A stretch of DNA of 24,469 nucleotides from positions 1-24,469 of the forward strand of contig JASANC010004731.1 of assembly GCA_030248135.1 (NCBI GenBank). The letters run 5' to 3'. Numbering within the stretch: the first letter of the stretch is position 1; the number at the start of each line of letters is the position of its first letter. This document shows positions 1 to 10,947 of the stretch, piece by piece. The position numbers were made by a program, and so were the translations under genes. The DNA comes from Theristus sp. LFF4_11. Its lineage: Eukaryota > Nematoda > Chromadorea > Monhysterida > Xyalidae. Below the pieces are notes generated by a model. It did not search any database, was not told the origin of the DNA, and saw only the letters and a program-made list of their open reading frames with translations.

Positions 1-26
1 ATAATTCAAACGTGTCCGGACTAAAA

Positions 27-192
27 TGACGTCATTTGCTTTGAAAACGCCCGTTTGTCAAAGTACAGGCGCTAAAATGTCAGTTTGGGTTGGTGTGACT
101 GATTCGACATTCACCATTTGTTTACGGGAAGAAATCGGCTAAACGGAAAGTCTGGTTTGCAGTGAGCGCATGTTTGGCGGCATATGACGTCA
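27..192. promoter_or_regulatory. Two CRE-type palindromes upstream of the lectin gene
   Basis: The perfect 8 bp palindrome TGACGTCA occurs at 27-34 and 185-192, 117 bp and more upstream of the proposed lectin start codon. This is the consensus site for CREB/ATF-type bZIP factors. Both copies are conserved in the mirrored arm (24436-24443 and 24278-24285), but the arms are recent copies, so that conservation is weak evidence of function. Two perfect 8-mers within 170 bp are suggestive. No TATA box or transcription start could be fixed. Confidence 0.4.
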
Positions 193-308
193 TTTCAGTG
201 GGACACATTTAAAAAATAGGTCATACATATGTTAGCCGCCTGTGTGTTTCCTTGCGACTGTGTAGCACTACTGTGCGCTGATGAACGAACTTTGTATGGG
301 AGTCTTCG

Positions 309-2112
309 ATGAAATTCCAAAAAAACAGCTTTTTGTGGCGGTTTCGCACAGCGTACACCGCCCTACCATCGTTCACGAGTCACGCGGCACAACACTACCA
401 CGCGTGCGAGGCTCGCAACGGCTTCTACACAAACAACGCGTGCTACTTTGTCGCGCAACAAGCGGCCACCACCGGAGCACTCGGCTGGATTGACGCGTTC
501 GCAGTTTGCGCCGGCAAAGGGGGCCGTTTGGCGCAGTTGTACGATGCGAGCCAGTTGATGCGTCGACTGAGCGCGTTCCTCTTGGACAAGGTCTGTTCCC
601 ATTTTACAGTAAGTTCATTTGACTCTTCTTTAGACAAAAACTTCGTTTATAAAAAGGTTCCAGTCCGTCTGCTGAAATCAGTGAAAAAGAATTCCTTCCG
701 TTTCTAGCCCGACTGTACAGTATATGTGCATTCCTCCAGGATTTTCTGGCCAATCGTCGTTCAGCAGACCTTATTCGCTGTCCATCTCTCTAATCCGGTG
801 ACTTCACCATATTTTTTGAATTATGTTTGAACCTGTTTGTTCCAGTTTCCAAACGAACAAGTGTGGTTGGCTGCGAAAGCCGACGCCGTCGAAGACGATG
901 GATTCGCGTACTGGATGGCCGACCCCCTGACCAAAGACAAACTGATGCAGCACTCAAGCGATGTTTCTGATGGTGAAAACGTGCTGAAAACAAAACAAGC
1001 CTGTTTCAAGAAACCTTGCCACCAAACAGAACAAAGTTCACAGCTTAAAAAAAATTTCGCCTATCTCAGAAGAAAAAATTACTGTTAGTTCCGAATTCGC
1101 CAAAAAAGTTGGCGATATCAATCACATGTTGGTTTATAGGGCAAACAAGCGGGTGTCTTCATATGGGCACACACAGTCAATTCGTATTCGATGACCTCGA
1201 AAACAGCGAACAACATGACCTGATCGTCTGGGACGCATGCAAAGGCGTTGCGAACTGGCCGGGCATAAATGGTGCACTCTGCATGATCGGTGAGCCTAAA
1301 ACTGCCTTTAGCTAGTAGCTAGATGTGGGTACAAAGTTGAATGTATATGAATGGTGTGAATGAATATGAATGGTATCTAACTGAAAGTAAAAATCAAGAC
1401 TGCCTCGCAATAGTGGCCCCTGGGACTCAGCGGAGTCCAATGACTGGTTTCCCTCCGTTGGACACAGCAGACACGTTAGACACGAGCGCAGTTTTTTTTC
1501 TTAATCGTTCTTGTTTTGTGACGCTACAACCGAGACCGCGTGTGCTGTGCTCAAAACCAGCATTTTCTCATTGGCTAAAAGGCCCAAAATACAAGAAAGT
1601 GCACGCCTTCCGACAGACACGCCATTGGCCGACTACACGCGTTCGAGCGGGCGCCGTTTGCGCTCGTTGGACGCCGCGACGCAGCTGACGCCCGTCGGTG
1701 CGCTCGAGTCAGACTGGCACTGCGGCCTGCGCTGTAGACGCGCACGCGCTTGCACCGGCTACAACTTCAACATGGCCACGTTGCACTGCGAACTGACGTA
1801 CACGAAAGTACGGTGGCGAGTGTCTTGTGTGTCATGCAGACGGACAACCGAACCGATCTGAAATGGTTTACTGCACTATCGGTTTACACGACCGGATCTG
1901 AATCTGTGGCAAATGTGCCACTTTTTAAAGCCGTTTCAGTTTCCGCACCGTTAGGCTGAGTTTGTAGTTTTTAGTATTCTTTAAATCAGAACAGCAGCAA
2001 TACTTTCCAGATGTCTGGAGCGTCCGTGATCGAGAACTATCAGAACACCGGCCGCACGTTGTTTGAGATGGAAGACACGGCGGAATGGAATTATTTTGAA
2101 CGCCGGTATTGA
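309..2112 (+). CDS. C-type lectin + PAN/apple-like domain protein, five exons (left copy)
   Basis: Five exons join in frame to give 296 residues: 309-608, 846-972, 1140-1289, 1617-1807 and 1990-2112 (TGA at 2110-2112). Introns are GT-AG with phases 0, 1, 1 and 0. Residues about 33-192 look like a C-type lectin-like domain: an N-terminal Cys pair (C33, C45), a WIDAF..C..KGGRLA helix-type signature (W60, C67), a WLAA strand (W107), then C148, VWDAC (C176) and ALC (C190). I see no clear EPN or QPD sugar-binding motif, so carbohydrate binding is not assured. Residues about 225-290 resemble a PAN/apple domain, with C228, C232, C238 and C250 around GYNFN and HCEL. The N-terminus is not a convincing signal peptide, so an upstream exon may be missing. 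The gene converges on dispatched. Family assignment is by pattern only. Confidence 0.72.
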
Positions 2113-3015
2113 CGTTGACTATAAAAAATGATAAAAAGAAGTAAGCAAAATGATAAAAAATGCCATTTCCGTTGATTTTATCAATAATTGCCTTGCAGTG
2201 AAACTGTGCAGCCTCTTTGTTCACTTTTTGTGTACTTGTTGTTTTTGTATTTTTGGGTAATTTTTGTGTTTTTCTTAGTTTTGTTGCACGTTTGATGAAT
2301 TGTGTTGTATTATCACACACAATATAACACAATAGATTTCATTTATGCCACAAATGGAATGCACAGAGGTCGATTTTGAAGCCTACAAAGCTAACCAAAA
2401 ATCAGACTATTTTGTGAACACACTGACAGTTTTCAAAAAATTGTTCTGTCGCTGTAAAACTTGTCTAAAAAAACGATTTTCCGTCTCTCATTTTTTTTTA
2501 CGTTTCAACTTTTTAGGTTTTGCCATGTTCACAAATAAATCCGTTTTTTGAACTTGCACGCGTTCCGGTCAGTCACTCAGGATAAAAACAATTGGAGTAT
2601 CCATCAAAAGTTCAAATAAAAAAAGTGAATCACTAACATCAACTTACAATGCACACTTTGTTTTTGGTGGTACGTTTTACATACATAGATACTGTAATTG
2701 TGCGATGATTTTTCACACGGGATTTTCTGCCTAACAGTGGCGTTTTCACTGGTGCTAACAAATACGCCAGCCAGACACCGTTAAAAAAACACCAGTTGGC
2801 GCTTAGAAAAACCAATGGAAACGCCAAACCGGTCAGAAAGAAAGACACCCTGCCTCAACTTAACGAATATCATCCACACAGCTGTCTGTGAAACATTGCG
2901 TACAATTGTGCTGGGGCGGTTGTTGGTGACTAAGATGGTGCGAAAATCACGTGCGAAAACCCTGCGTACCACATGCCTCAGACCGGACTCTTTCCACTGC
3001 GCGACTTTCTCTCTT
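2113..3015. other. Intergenic region between convergent lectin and dispatched genes (left arm)
   Basis: These 903 AT-rich bases separate the lectin stop codon from the dispatched stop codon, and the genes point towards each other. An AATAAA at 2534-2539 could be a polyadenylation signal for the lectin gene, though it is 420 bp past the stop. I found no matching TTTATT signal for dispatched on the minus strand here. The remaining open frames are short and AT-biased, with no recognisable domain. Confidence 0.5.
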
Positions 3016-6000
3016 CTAGAAGCCGATCGTCTGCTGATGCTGCGCAGCGTGATCGGCCGCCGCAATCACGGTCGCATCCGTCAGCACGACCATGCGCGTG
3101 TCGACGCTGCCGTTTGTGTTTGCGTGGTCGACGTCGACAAACTGCGTGCAATTCGAGTGGTGCGGTGTCCCAATGTCCAACGAGTCCACGGCCACTCGTC
3201 GCAGTGTCTGCTGATCGTTTCGTTCATCATCCAAGCAAACCGCTGGATTCGAGACACCGCCACCGCCCGTGCCGGTTTTCGCCGGTTTCTTCGTCGATGT
3301 CGGCTTGCTGGCCGCGAGCGCGCGCTTCACCGAACGCCGACAGTCGCGGTTTGTGCAGCCGCAATTCGTTGCTGTTGCCGTTGTTGGCGTCTTCGTCTGC
3401 GGCTGCGCCCGGTTGTTCTTCTTGTGTTTCGTGTCGGCGACGTCGTTGACTTTCTCGTCGTCGTCGTTGTCGTTCTCGTGCAACTCGCGCTCCTCGCCGC
3501 TGTCACTGTCGCAGCACGCCAGACGCGCGTACGCCCATTCGCCTGTGCGCGTGTTTTTTGTTTTGTTTTGTTTGTTTTTTGCTTGAAAAACTGTCATTTT
3601 TTTGTACTGTACATTGTAGAATCACCGAATGTGTCGGACCGAAATGACTTCAATACGTCCGTTTGCTTTGTGCAAACACCAGAATTTTGGATTGGTTATA
3701 GGGAGAAACTATTAGAGCGCGTCTCTTTGAGAATAAAGGGACCGTCGGTTCGAATTCCTCTCGAGGTCGCAAAACTTTACATGTGATGCATGGCATTCAT
3801 GTTTTTCAGAAAACCAATTTGAATGCAGCGAAAAAAATGCCGAGCCAAAAGCAACTAACTCCAGAAAAGGACATGCCATTGTTTCTGTCAGACACGCTGA
3901 AAAAAAAAATTGGATCTCAGTCTATTTCATCGGCAAGGGCGGAGTTTACTCCGTCACAGAATGCGTATATCACGTGATCACCAAGCCAATCAGTTGACTG
4001 CATACGAATAATAGGAAACAGAGACTATTTACTGACCCTCCTCGGGGCCGACGCAGCACATCAGCGACATGAAGAACAGCGAACTGTAGAGGTAGCTGAA
4101 CACGGTGACGACGCACATGAACAGACCGATCTGGTAGAACGCCAGCGTGACGCTCGGGCACATCGCCAGGCCGGCGGCGGCGGTCGTCACGGCAGACAAC
4201 AGCACTGGCATGCCGATCGTGCGCAACGCGTGGCGCACCTGAGCGCAACACCGATATAAGTCGCTTGCGTGAATTATAAGCGGTGGCCGCACGACTTGCG
4301 TCAACGTACAGTATGGCCGAATAAATAAGGCAGCCCGTCAAGGCGGGATCAGTCGCAGACTAGGAGTTGTCTTTTTCAAAAATGCCAACATAACTCTTAA
4401 TCATGTGCTCAAGGAATCAAAAATGAACAGAACAGCACGAAGAATCCATAAGTCTAAAAAAACGCGTCAAATTTGACATACAATTTGGTTTCTGAACGTC
4501 TTTTTTCTTTTAATATAGATTTCGCGCGCTCCTTGCACCCAGAAAAAAGCTGCCATGTTTACTCGGTCATTCCGTACAAACCCTGTATTCAATAATTGGT
4601 GAAAACGGAAAACTGTAAACTTTCATTTATTAAAAAAACGGAGCGAACGAACTGCGCTACGATGTGTTTAGATTTTTTAGCAAGGCTAACCCAGAAAAAT
4701 CCTAATCGTCAGCTCTTAATATACGAGAGGGAGGAGCACGGGTGACGTGACGGGTCCATTTCTTTTCGAGATACAGAGTGTACTCTCATGACACGCACAC
4801 ATCTTGCAACACCTTGCTTTGTCGTGTGCCGGTTGGTGCCAGCTTGTATGCGACCGCGTAATGCAACGTGAAGTCGAACGATAGACCAACTGCCAGAATG
4901 ATGATCGTTGCTTCGACGATGTTCAGTCGCCTGAAGGCGCATCGAGAAACCTTTTGATAACGTTCGTTTTGGAAAATACGTGCATTGTATACATCTCTGA
5001 GAAGCGCTCTGGAATGTGTTTTGGCCAACCAAGGTCCTCTTTCGATTAATATGACAAAAATCTGGTATGGTTGCAGGCAGCTGACGTGTTTGTTAGATGC
5101 ATCAGACCAACAGAAAAAACGGGGAAGAGGGGAAACAGAAGGAACTTGTACCACTGTAGCAGTGCAATGCAGGCGATGGTGGAGACGATGGTGGCGAGGA
5201 TGGTGATGATCGCCATCAACGAGGTGACCAACGTTCGACTGGAGACGATCACGACGAGTAGCGCTACTGCGACCGAGCAGAGCACCGAAATGGGTGTGCC
5301 CGCGCGGACGCTACGTAGCAGATCGTACCATTGCGTCGCGTAGCTCTGTCCTGCAGCCAGAAGTGTCCATCACTCTCGAGCAAACATTGACCAGCGATGG
5401 TCAAACGACCAACGGTTGCAGACTTAACCTTTGAAATTGTAAACTTGCACACCGTGGTTAGCTAACGACCCTTGTATCGAGTATGATGAGCACATTATAA
5501 ATTCGCAATCAACCATCAATTTGGAATAATACCCAAAAAGTTCACTAGTGCCAAAAAAACGCGGAATACAGCATACGCATACCGCCGGTGCGCACGGAGC
5601 CGCTGATCGTCCACGGACTCGCGAACGCCGCCTCGACGCCGGCGTACTTCGATGTCGCGTTCGCCACCTGGAGCTCCATCGCGTCAAAGTAGCGTTTCAG
5701 CTCGCGGTACAGCGCCGAATAGCGGTAGCGCGTTTTCACCTCGAGAAAATAGCCGATCAAGCGACCGTCGCCGCCGAAAATCGGCCCGTCGCGGCGATAC
5801 AGGCGCGCGTATTTCGCGAACAAGCGGACACACTCGGCGCCGTCGATGTCCGTCAGTTCACCGGTGCGGATGCGGGTGATGTTGCAGCGAGGCGGTGGGT
5901 AGCCTGTGGATGGAGACGCGATATCGCGTTATTATCTACTGGTGATATTGCTAGTACCAAAACACCAGTAGCACTGACGTTTACTAGCGTTGCGCAGCTG

Positions 6001-9000
6001 GACGCTGTTTGCAGCAACAACACCAGTCAATGTTTCATGACAGTAATAAGGTTTGTGATTGTACTTTTGGATGCATCACACAGAACTGACTGCCTTTTTC
6101 TCATTCGATACCATCCAGTTCACAGTTGAGCTTGGTTTGAAATTGAAAAAAAGCGTTACATTTTTTGAAAGATTGTGTTTTAAGGGCACATCCAACCTCT
6201 GACACAGGGCAGCCGTCGGTGTCCGTACGAGCAACGAATGAACTGTTTCAACCAAAGCCGCTGATTGTTGGCGTTACGGTCGACGAACGGCATCCCTCGG
6301 ATGTCTGACATCATCCGAGTCATGTTCGCAATCTGCGTGTCATGTGCAAAGATTCAAGGCCGCAAAAAACGTTAATAAAAGTTAAAAAATTCTTTTATGG
6401 TGTACAAACACATTCGGCGCTTCGGCAGTTCAGCTGCTGTTGGCCGTTTACAAAAATTTCCCAAAAAACTGCACCCCCAGACGGAGAATAAACTATCAGG
6501 TCATTGGACAACGTGTGATTCAGAGGGAACCTCCGCTCCCCGTATTTGTGGCGAAGTGATTGGCTCACAGACTTGGCGTTCATACTCGTCTACTAAACGA
6601 CGAAACTACAAAACCGATGGAGAAAGCTTGAAAAATTGTTTAAAAAAGTATCCAGACCTTCGCCTCAGTGTCCAGCGAAAAGTTCGCGTTCACATGCAGT
6701 TCGCCGAAATGCTTCGGATTGAACAAGTCTGCGTCGGTGCGCGATTGAATACCCCAGACGATCGTTGAATACAACAGCCACTGGTATTTCACGGCTGCGA
6801 AACCGAAGTTCAGTTCAGCCTAAAAAGTCAGAAGTTTTATCCCGTATTACAGTAGTCAAGTTTTAAGCTTCAGACTACGGTATCTACCGTGCATTTGGTC
6901 TCGACACGCAGTTATCTGATCCACACTTTCTCTCTTGTTGCTTCCTGCCGCTGCATGATTCAACCTTTCATTGACGGTGACAAAAGTTGCAGTTGGTCGT
7001 AAATACGGCACAGAAACTGTGTCCAAAATCACATCAATTGACACACTGAGGAAACTTGCATATTGAATCAACACAAACTTCAGCAGTTTGTTGTGTTATC
7101 GTTGGCCATACACTGTGCATGATCTCAACCACACCACTCTCATTACTTCACGAAAATGAAGTGAATGGTGGCTATTGGTCAAAGCTTGTTTCTAACGGTT
7201 GAAAGTGATTGAACAACCAACTGATTAGTGATTTTGATTACTCAATAAACTGGTTGAACCGTTTTTGTCGATGATCTAATTGGAGTTGCGCGGTTGTACC
7301 TTGTCGTCGTACCACTCGTACGGATGACTGGACTTGAAGATCTGCATCGGATTACGCTGCGGCAACTCGAGGCCGGGCCGCCAACCTGCAGCCACGATCG
7401 AGGCGCCCATCAGTGAGAGGAAGAAGAAGACGAGCACGAAGCGGAAATGGAACGCGAATTCGGGCAGCCAGTGACACACGAGACGAGTGGCCAGTTCGCT
7501 CAGGTGCTTTCCTGTGGAAGCACCATTTGAGAATAAAATGTGCCCTTTCACCCCTGTCGAGCCGTTTTTTGAGAGCTAAACTTAAAGGAAAACTCAGTGT
7601 GTGATGGAAACAGCGAGCTTCTTGAGCCGGATAACCGAAGACCGGAGAACTACAGTGTACGCACTGGAGGCCGGTCTATTAAATCCAGCAGTAACTTTTG
7701 TCAGAAAAAGCAGCAGCGTCTACTGTTTCACCCCAATCAGCCGATGCTTATCAATCTTCAAAGTTCCACGAACCAACGGCACGAATGAACGACGGACAAG
7801 TGCAGCATGCACAAAGCCGTCGCGTACAATGACGCCAGCACGGCACGAAATACTCATCGTACAGAATCAGGCATGCTGGCAGCCAGGTGACGACGAGCGA
7901 GTAATTGACGAGCATTGTGGTGCCAGCGAACACGCCAAAACAGCGAATGGTGACTATCTGAGAAGAACGGACGGTTTCTACGTCATTTTTTGAGTCACCA
8001 TTCTAAGAAGAAAAAAACATTGAATAAAACACAACAAACAGTGATGCATATCATGAACGCACATTGCTGACGATGTTTGCGTAGAACGCAGCTGCGGTCG
8101 TTGCCGACGTGACAAACATGGACAACGCTGCGTGCGACAACGCATCGTACATCGAGTCGTTGTCGATTGAGGCGCTGTCGGCTGAAGTGATAACACCACT
8201 GAATTGCACCAAATTGGATCGTGAACAAAGTTACACGGTGAGAACGGGATGCTGGTTGCCGTAACCACAAGCTCGTTTTTCGCGCAAATCGATTTGTGGC
8301 CGCCGCACCGTGTTGCGGCAGCATCCGTGCCATGCTCCACCAAATGATGCAACCGGATGGGTATGATCGAATAATGGAACCAATCCGCACCGGTGTGATC
8401 GGAACCGTTGGAGCAAACGCGAGAGCTAACTCGGAGCTGTATGGTCACATTTTTCGTTTTCGGCCGACCATGTCTCTTGATATTTTAGCCCAAAAATTCG
8501 ACATTTAATTAAAAAAACTTTGCTAATGAATAAGTTGACAAGACAGTGGTGTGTGACTTTTGTGGGAAGTGGGATAAATCAACCATTAATTGAATTTCAT
8601 TTTGGACACAGCTGCAATGGGCAACGAAAAAACGCACCCTGCACAATTTCATTCGATTCATTTTCACTCATCGAATCAGTGGGGCGCACTTTTTTGAAGA
8701 TGTACAACAGAACAAACGTGTCATCAGCGCCGATGCCAACGAGCAGCACGAACACGAGCAGATTCATGAACGGAAAAAACTGCAACAAGAAAAAAAACAT
8801 GGCAACAACCAGTGGATAAGATAAAAATAAAGACACATGCATGCATGCCTCGTTTCGCATGCAAGTTCAAATTTTATATCGAAAAAAGTGACAGATTGAG
8901 CCAAACACACTGCATGTACAGTACCTCGATAGCGAACACGATCGCGTATACGAAGTAGGCGATGCCGAGCGAGAACGCGAGACACAACGCGACAGCGTGC

Positions 9001-9173
9001 ATGTACATCATGGAGCCGGAGTAGGCCCAGATGACGCTGAGCACCAGGAGGAACGCCACGGCGCCGTAGAGCACGTCGTTGCGCAGCGCGTTGTCCAGTT
9101 CGTACAGTTTCACCTCGAAACCGGCACCGACCAGTTTTAGGGCGCCCGTCGACTTGGTGAACCGTTGCAGCTC
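3016..9173 (-). CDS. disp: Dispatched-like RND/sterol-sensing transporter, twelve exons, 5' end missing (left copy)
   Basis: Dispatched exports lipid-modified Hedgehog from producing cells and belongs to the RND/Patched superfamily. Minus-strand exons in order: 9173-8925, 8779-8668, 8181-8063, 7957-7774, 7511-7300, 6819-6658, 6332-6197, 5903-5583, 5350-5152, 4930-4801, 4238-4037, 3542-3016. All phases agree and give 850 codons plus stop. Diagnostic features are the GIGADD motif at residues 98-103 in TM4, [10 protein letters not shown] followed by TTAAAFYAN in TM5, RCFGVFAG then VTWLPA in TM6, SSHPYEWYD after TM7, and AVGLSFDF in TM10 (D584), the second acidic relay site. About 175 C-terminal residues form a hydrophilic Asp- and Lys-rich tail. 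The first transmembrane segment and first extracellular domain (several hundred residues in family members) are absent. The least certain splice sites are the donors at 8668, 7774, 6658 and 6197. Confidence 0.9.
4309..4574. mobile_element. Tc1/mariner-like MITE, 266 bp, copy 1 (left arm only)
   Basis: The element sits between two TA dinucleotides (4307-4308 and 4575-4576). Its ends are imperfect inverted repeats: CAGTATGGCCGAATAAA at the left, and CGGAATGACCGAGTAAA when the right end is read inward. A CAGT-type terminus and TA duplication fit the Tc1/mariner superfamily. It is too short to encode a transposase and has no open frame of note. The right arm has the empty site with a single TA at 20155-20156, so the insertion is directly demonstrated. 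It lies in the dispatched intron between exons 4930-4801 and 4238-4037 and does not touch a splice site. Confidence 0.88.
7774..9173 (-). other. disp: Sterol-sensing domain block of dispatched (four exons)
   Basis: Exons 9173-8925, 8779-8668, 8181-8063 and 7957-7774 encode TM2 to TM6 of the transporter, the segment called the sterol-sensing domain in Patched, NPC1 and Dispatched. TM2 and TM3 lie in the first exon (two hydrophobic stretches ending IVFAIE). The next exon opens FFPFMN and carries GADD, the paired acidic residues of the cation-driven RND mechanism. TM5 and TM6 follow. These exons exist only once in the window because they lie inside the breakpoint of the inverted repeat. Confidence 0.9.
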
Positions 9174-9469
9174 CTGCAGTGAATTTGTAAACTTATGTCG
9201 AAGTGATTTTAGGTGTCCGTGTAGGTGGCTAGAGTAGGGTGCGACGTTATCAGTACGCCCAGTGTTGAAGAATCGGCTCGCAACATTTTCGTGCACGTTT
9301 TTTACACACAACGTTTGCAAAATTAATATCACGTGTGTTCAATGGTTGGTTCGCCTATCGCCTCCATTCGTCTCCTAATGTTAGCCACAGACAGGTTCAT
9401 TCGTTAAGAATGAGCCGACAGCATGATTGAAACGTGGTTTCTTTTTTACTTTTTTTTTACATTTACTTA
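9174..9469. other. disp: Non-coding sequence upstream of the most 5' dispatched exon found
   Basis: The exon at 9173 is preceded (minus strand) by a good acceptor ending in cactgcag, so this stretch should be intron and another exon should lie further upstream. The open frame that runs through the acceptor to 9332 looks like read-through: it has no transmembrane segment or family motif. No upstream dispatched exon was recognised here or in the rest of the spacer. Confidence 0.5.
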
Positions 9470-9747
9470 CAGTATGGCCGAATAAATAAGGCAGTCCTTG
9501 TATTCTCCATCAAGGCGGGATCAGTCGCAGACTAGGAGTTGTGTTTTTCAATAATGCCAAGATAATTCCCAATCGTTTGTACAATTGGGATATAGAATGA
9601 ACAGAATAGCACGAAGAATCAATTAGTTTAAAAACACACATCAAATTTGACACACAATTTGATTTCTGAAAGTCTTTATCCTTTCATTCAAATTTCGCGC
9701 GCTCCTTGCACCCTGAAAAAAGCTGCCATGTTTAAACGGCCATTCCG
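9470..9747. mobile_element. Tc1/mariner-like MITE, 278 bp, copy 2
   Basis: This is a second copy of the element at 4309-4574, in the same orientation, flanked by TA at 9468-9469 and 9748-9749. The left end is again CAGTATGGCCGAATAAA. The right end, read inward, begins CGGAATGGCCG. Shared internal blocks include aaggcgggatcagtcgcagactaggagttgt and the AT-to-GC block around tttcgcgcgctccttgcaccc. It carries about 14 extra bases near its left end and many substitutions relative to copy 1, so the two are independent insertions of one family. Confidence 0.86.
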
Positions 9748-9750
9748 TAC

Positions 9751-9894
9751 ATCTACGTACAAAAAGCGCTGCTTAACGTGGACGAGCTGGTGACGGGCAT
9801 CTTGCAAATGACTGAGTGACTCGGAAGAAGGCCGACGTGCTGATGTGTGTTCATTTGTTGGCTGACAATGTGCTTGTTGGTAGAAATTTATGAA
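9751..9894 (+). pseudogene. Possible frameshifted coding fragment, unidentified
   Basis: Directly after the MITE a short stretch has exon-like composition in an AT-rich neighbourhood. One frame reads IYVQKALLNVDELVTGILQMTE then stops at 9817-9819. A second frame from 9816 reads VTRKKADVLMCVHLLADNVL and onward, to a stop near 9893. The pair could be one exon broken by a frameshift, or chance. I recognise no family and see no flanking exons. Confidence 0.2.
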
Positions 9895-10947
9895 ATAGTT
9901 TTCGCGTTTTTTAAAAATTTAAAATACTTGATTTTCAAAAAAATTGGTTGTTCTCGAGAGCAAAAGTACACCTTGTAGTTACTAAAAGAAATGTTGACGG
10001 ACATAAAAACCGGCATGATGCGTCGACGGCGGTTGTTCATTTGCATTACGACTTGATTGGTATTCTTATTTAAAAACTTTGAAAAAATGATTTTTGATTT
10101 TCGATCAAATGTTGCTTGCAATAAAGTCGCTGTAGGTTCCTAATCCTAAATTTAATCCTAATCCTAAGCCAAGCCTTTTTGATAAGGTGAAAAAGGATCA
10201 AATTGTTTTTGCATTTTTTTCTTTCCTGTGTTAAAGAGGAGGAGGACCACCTCCACCGTACATGTACTTTTAAATATGAAGCCGTACGTTACGACTTGCA
10301 CCACAGCTTATTAAAATTATGGAGCCTAATCAAATGGACATGACCGACGATATGCCTCCGTTGTTTCATTTTGTTTGTTCATCGTGGTTCGTTTGCATTG
10401 GTGCAGTCGAACAGATTAGTACATCGCTTGGAAACATTTGTTGAAACGTGCGTTGTTTTAGTTGTTGGAAACGACGGACGATTTGTTGTTTTGTGTTTTC
10501 GTTTTGATTGCAGTCTGTGTTTTGTATAGTTGTAGTTTTTCTGAAGTACAGGGTGGTCCAAAAATGCTTTACAAATTCTAAATACGTAGCTTTCATTCCA
10601 TTTCTCATAGACTAATTTGACTCAAATTTGGGTTGCTGGTAAAACTCGACTTATGTTATCATGCGGATGCGCGAGCGAGCGAAGCGAGCGGACAGCGCAT
10701 CACGCATTATATGGCTGAATATGGACCTGCGCGCGTTTTCAAAATTTAGTCGCTGTCCTGCAGCAACTAATATACGTGCTGCAAACTTGATACTGTGCAC
10801 ACGTAGAGACCTGCCAAAGTTGCAAACTGTGCCGAAGAAAAATTTTCGCCAGACTTCTTTACGTACGTTCTAGACGCGAATTACCTATTCTGAAAAGTTG
10901 GTTACTTATTCTTCTGTCTCCTTTTTTTTTCAGCTATGTAATCAATA
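9895..10947. other. AT-rich spacer without recognisable genes
   Basis: About 1 kb between the MITE region and the first satellite block. Open frames on both strands are short, AT-biased and without domains. A degenerate run of CCTAAT-type hexamers occurs near 10138-10172. A small GC-rich patch (gcgagcgagcgaagcgagcgg) lies near 10670-10692 inside a 70-codon frame I do not recognise. No tRNA or rRNA seen. Confidence 0.5.

Larger units (their letters stand above)
1..6488 (+). repeat. Left arm of giant inverted repeat
   Basis: Base 1 onward is the reverse complement of the window's last base backward, and the match continues to about 6488. There the left arm reads gacggagaa followed by taaactatc, while the right arm passes into a transposon end. 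The arm holds the whole lectin/PAN gene, the intergenic region and the last six exons of dispatched. Exon lengths are the same in both arms except for one extra A in lectin exon 1. Introns differ by SNPs, small indels, a 266 bp MITE (left only) and a 153 bp segment (right only). The inner breakpoint lies in the dispatched intron between the exons at 6658-6819 and 6197-6332. Confidence 0.96.

Noticed and set aside
2815..3786. 323-codon plus-strand open frame (and its mirror on the minus strand at 20760-21497)
   Set aside because: It is antisense to the last dispatched exon. Its Val/Arg/Cys-rich translation is the reverse reading of the Asp/Lys-rich tail, and it has no domain.
4029..4036. In-frame stop after GPEEGQ as the dispatched C-terminus
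   Set aside because: A donor (GTCAGT) just before the stop has phase 1, and the acceptor at 3543 of the Asp/Lys-rich exon also has phase 1. Joining gives a continuous tail of about 175 residues. Alternative termination there remains possible.
5548..6129. 193-codon plus-strand frame (mirror 18439-19044)
   Set aside because: It lies antisense to the dispatched exon 5583-5903 and runs across its splice sites. The opposite strand explains the sequence fully.
10138..10172. CCTAAT-type hexamers as an interstitial telomere repeat
   Set aside because: Only about four degenerate copies with interruptions, which is too few and too irregular to call.
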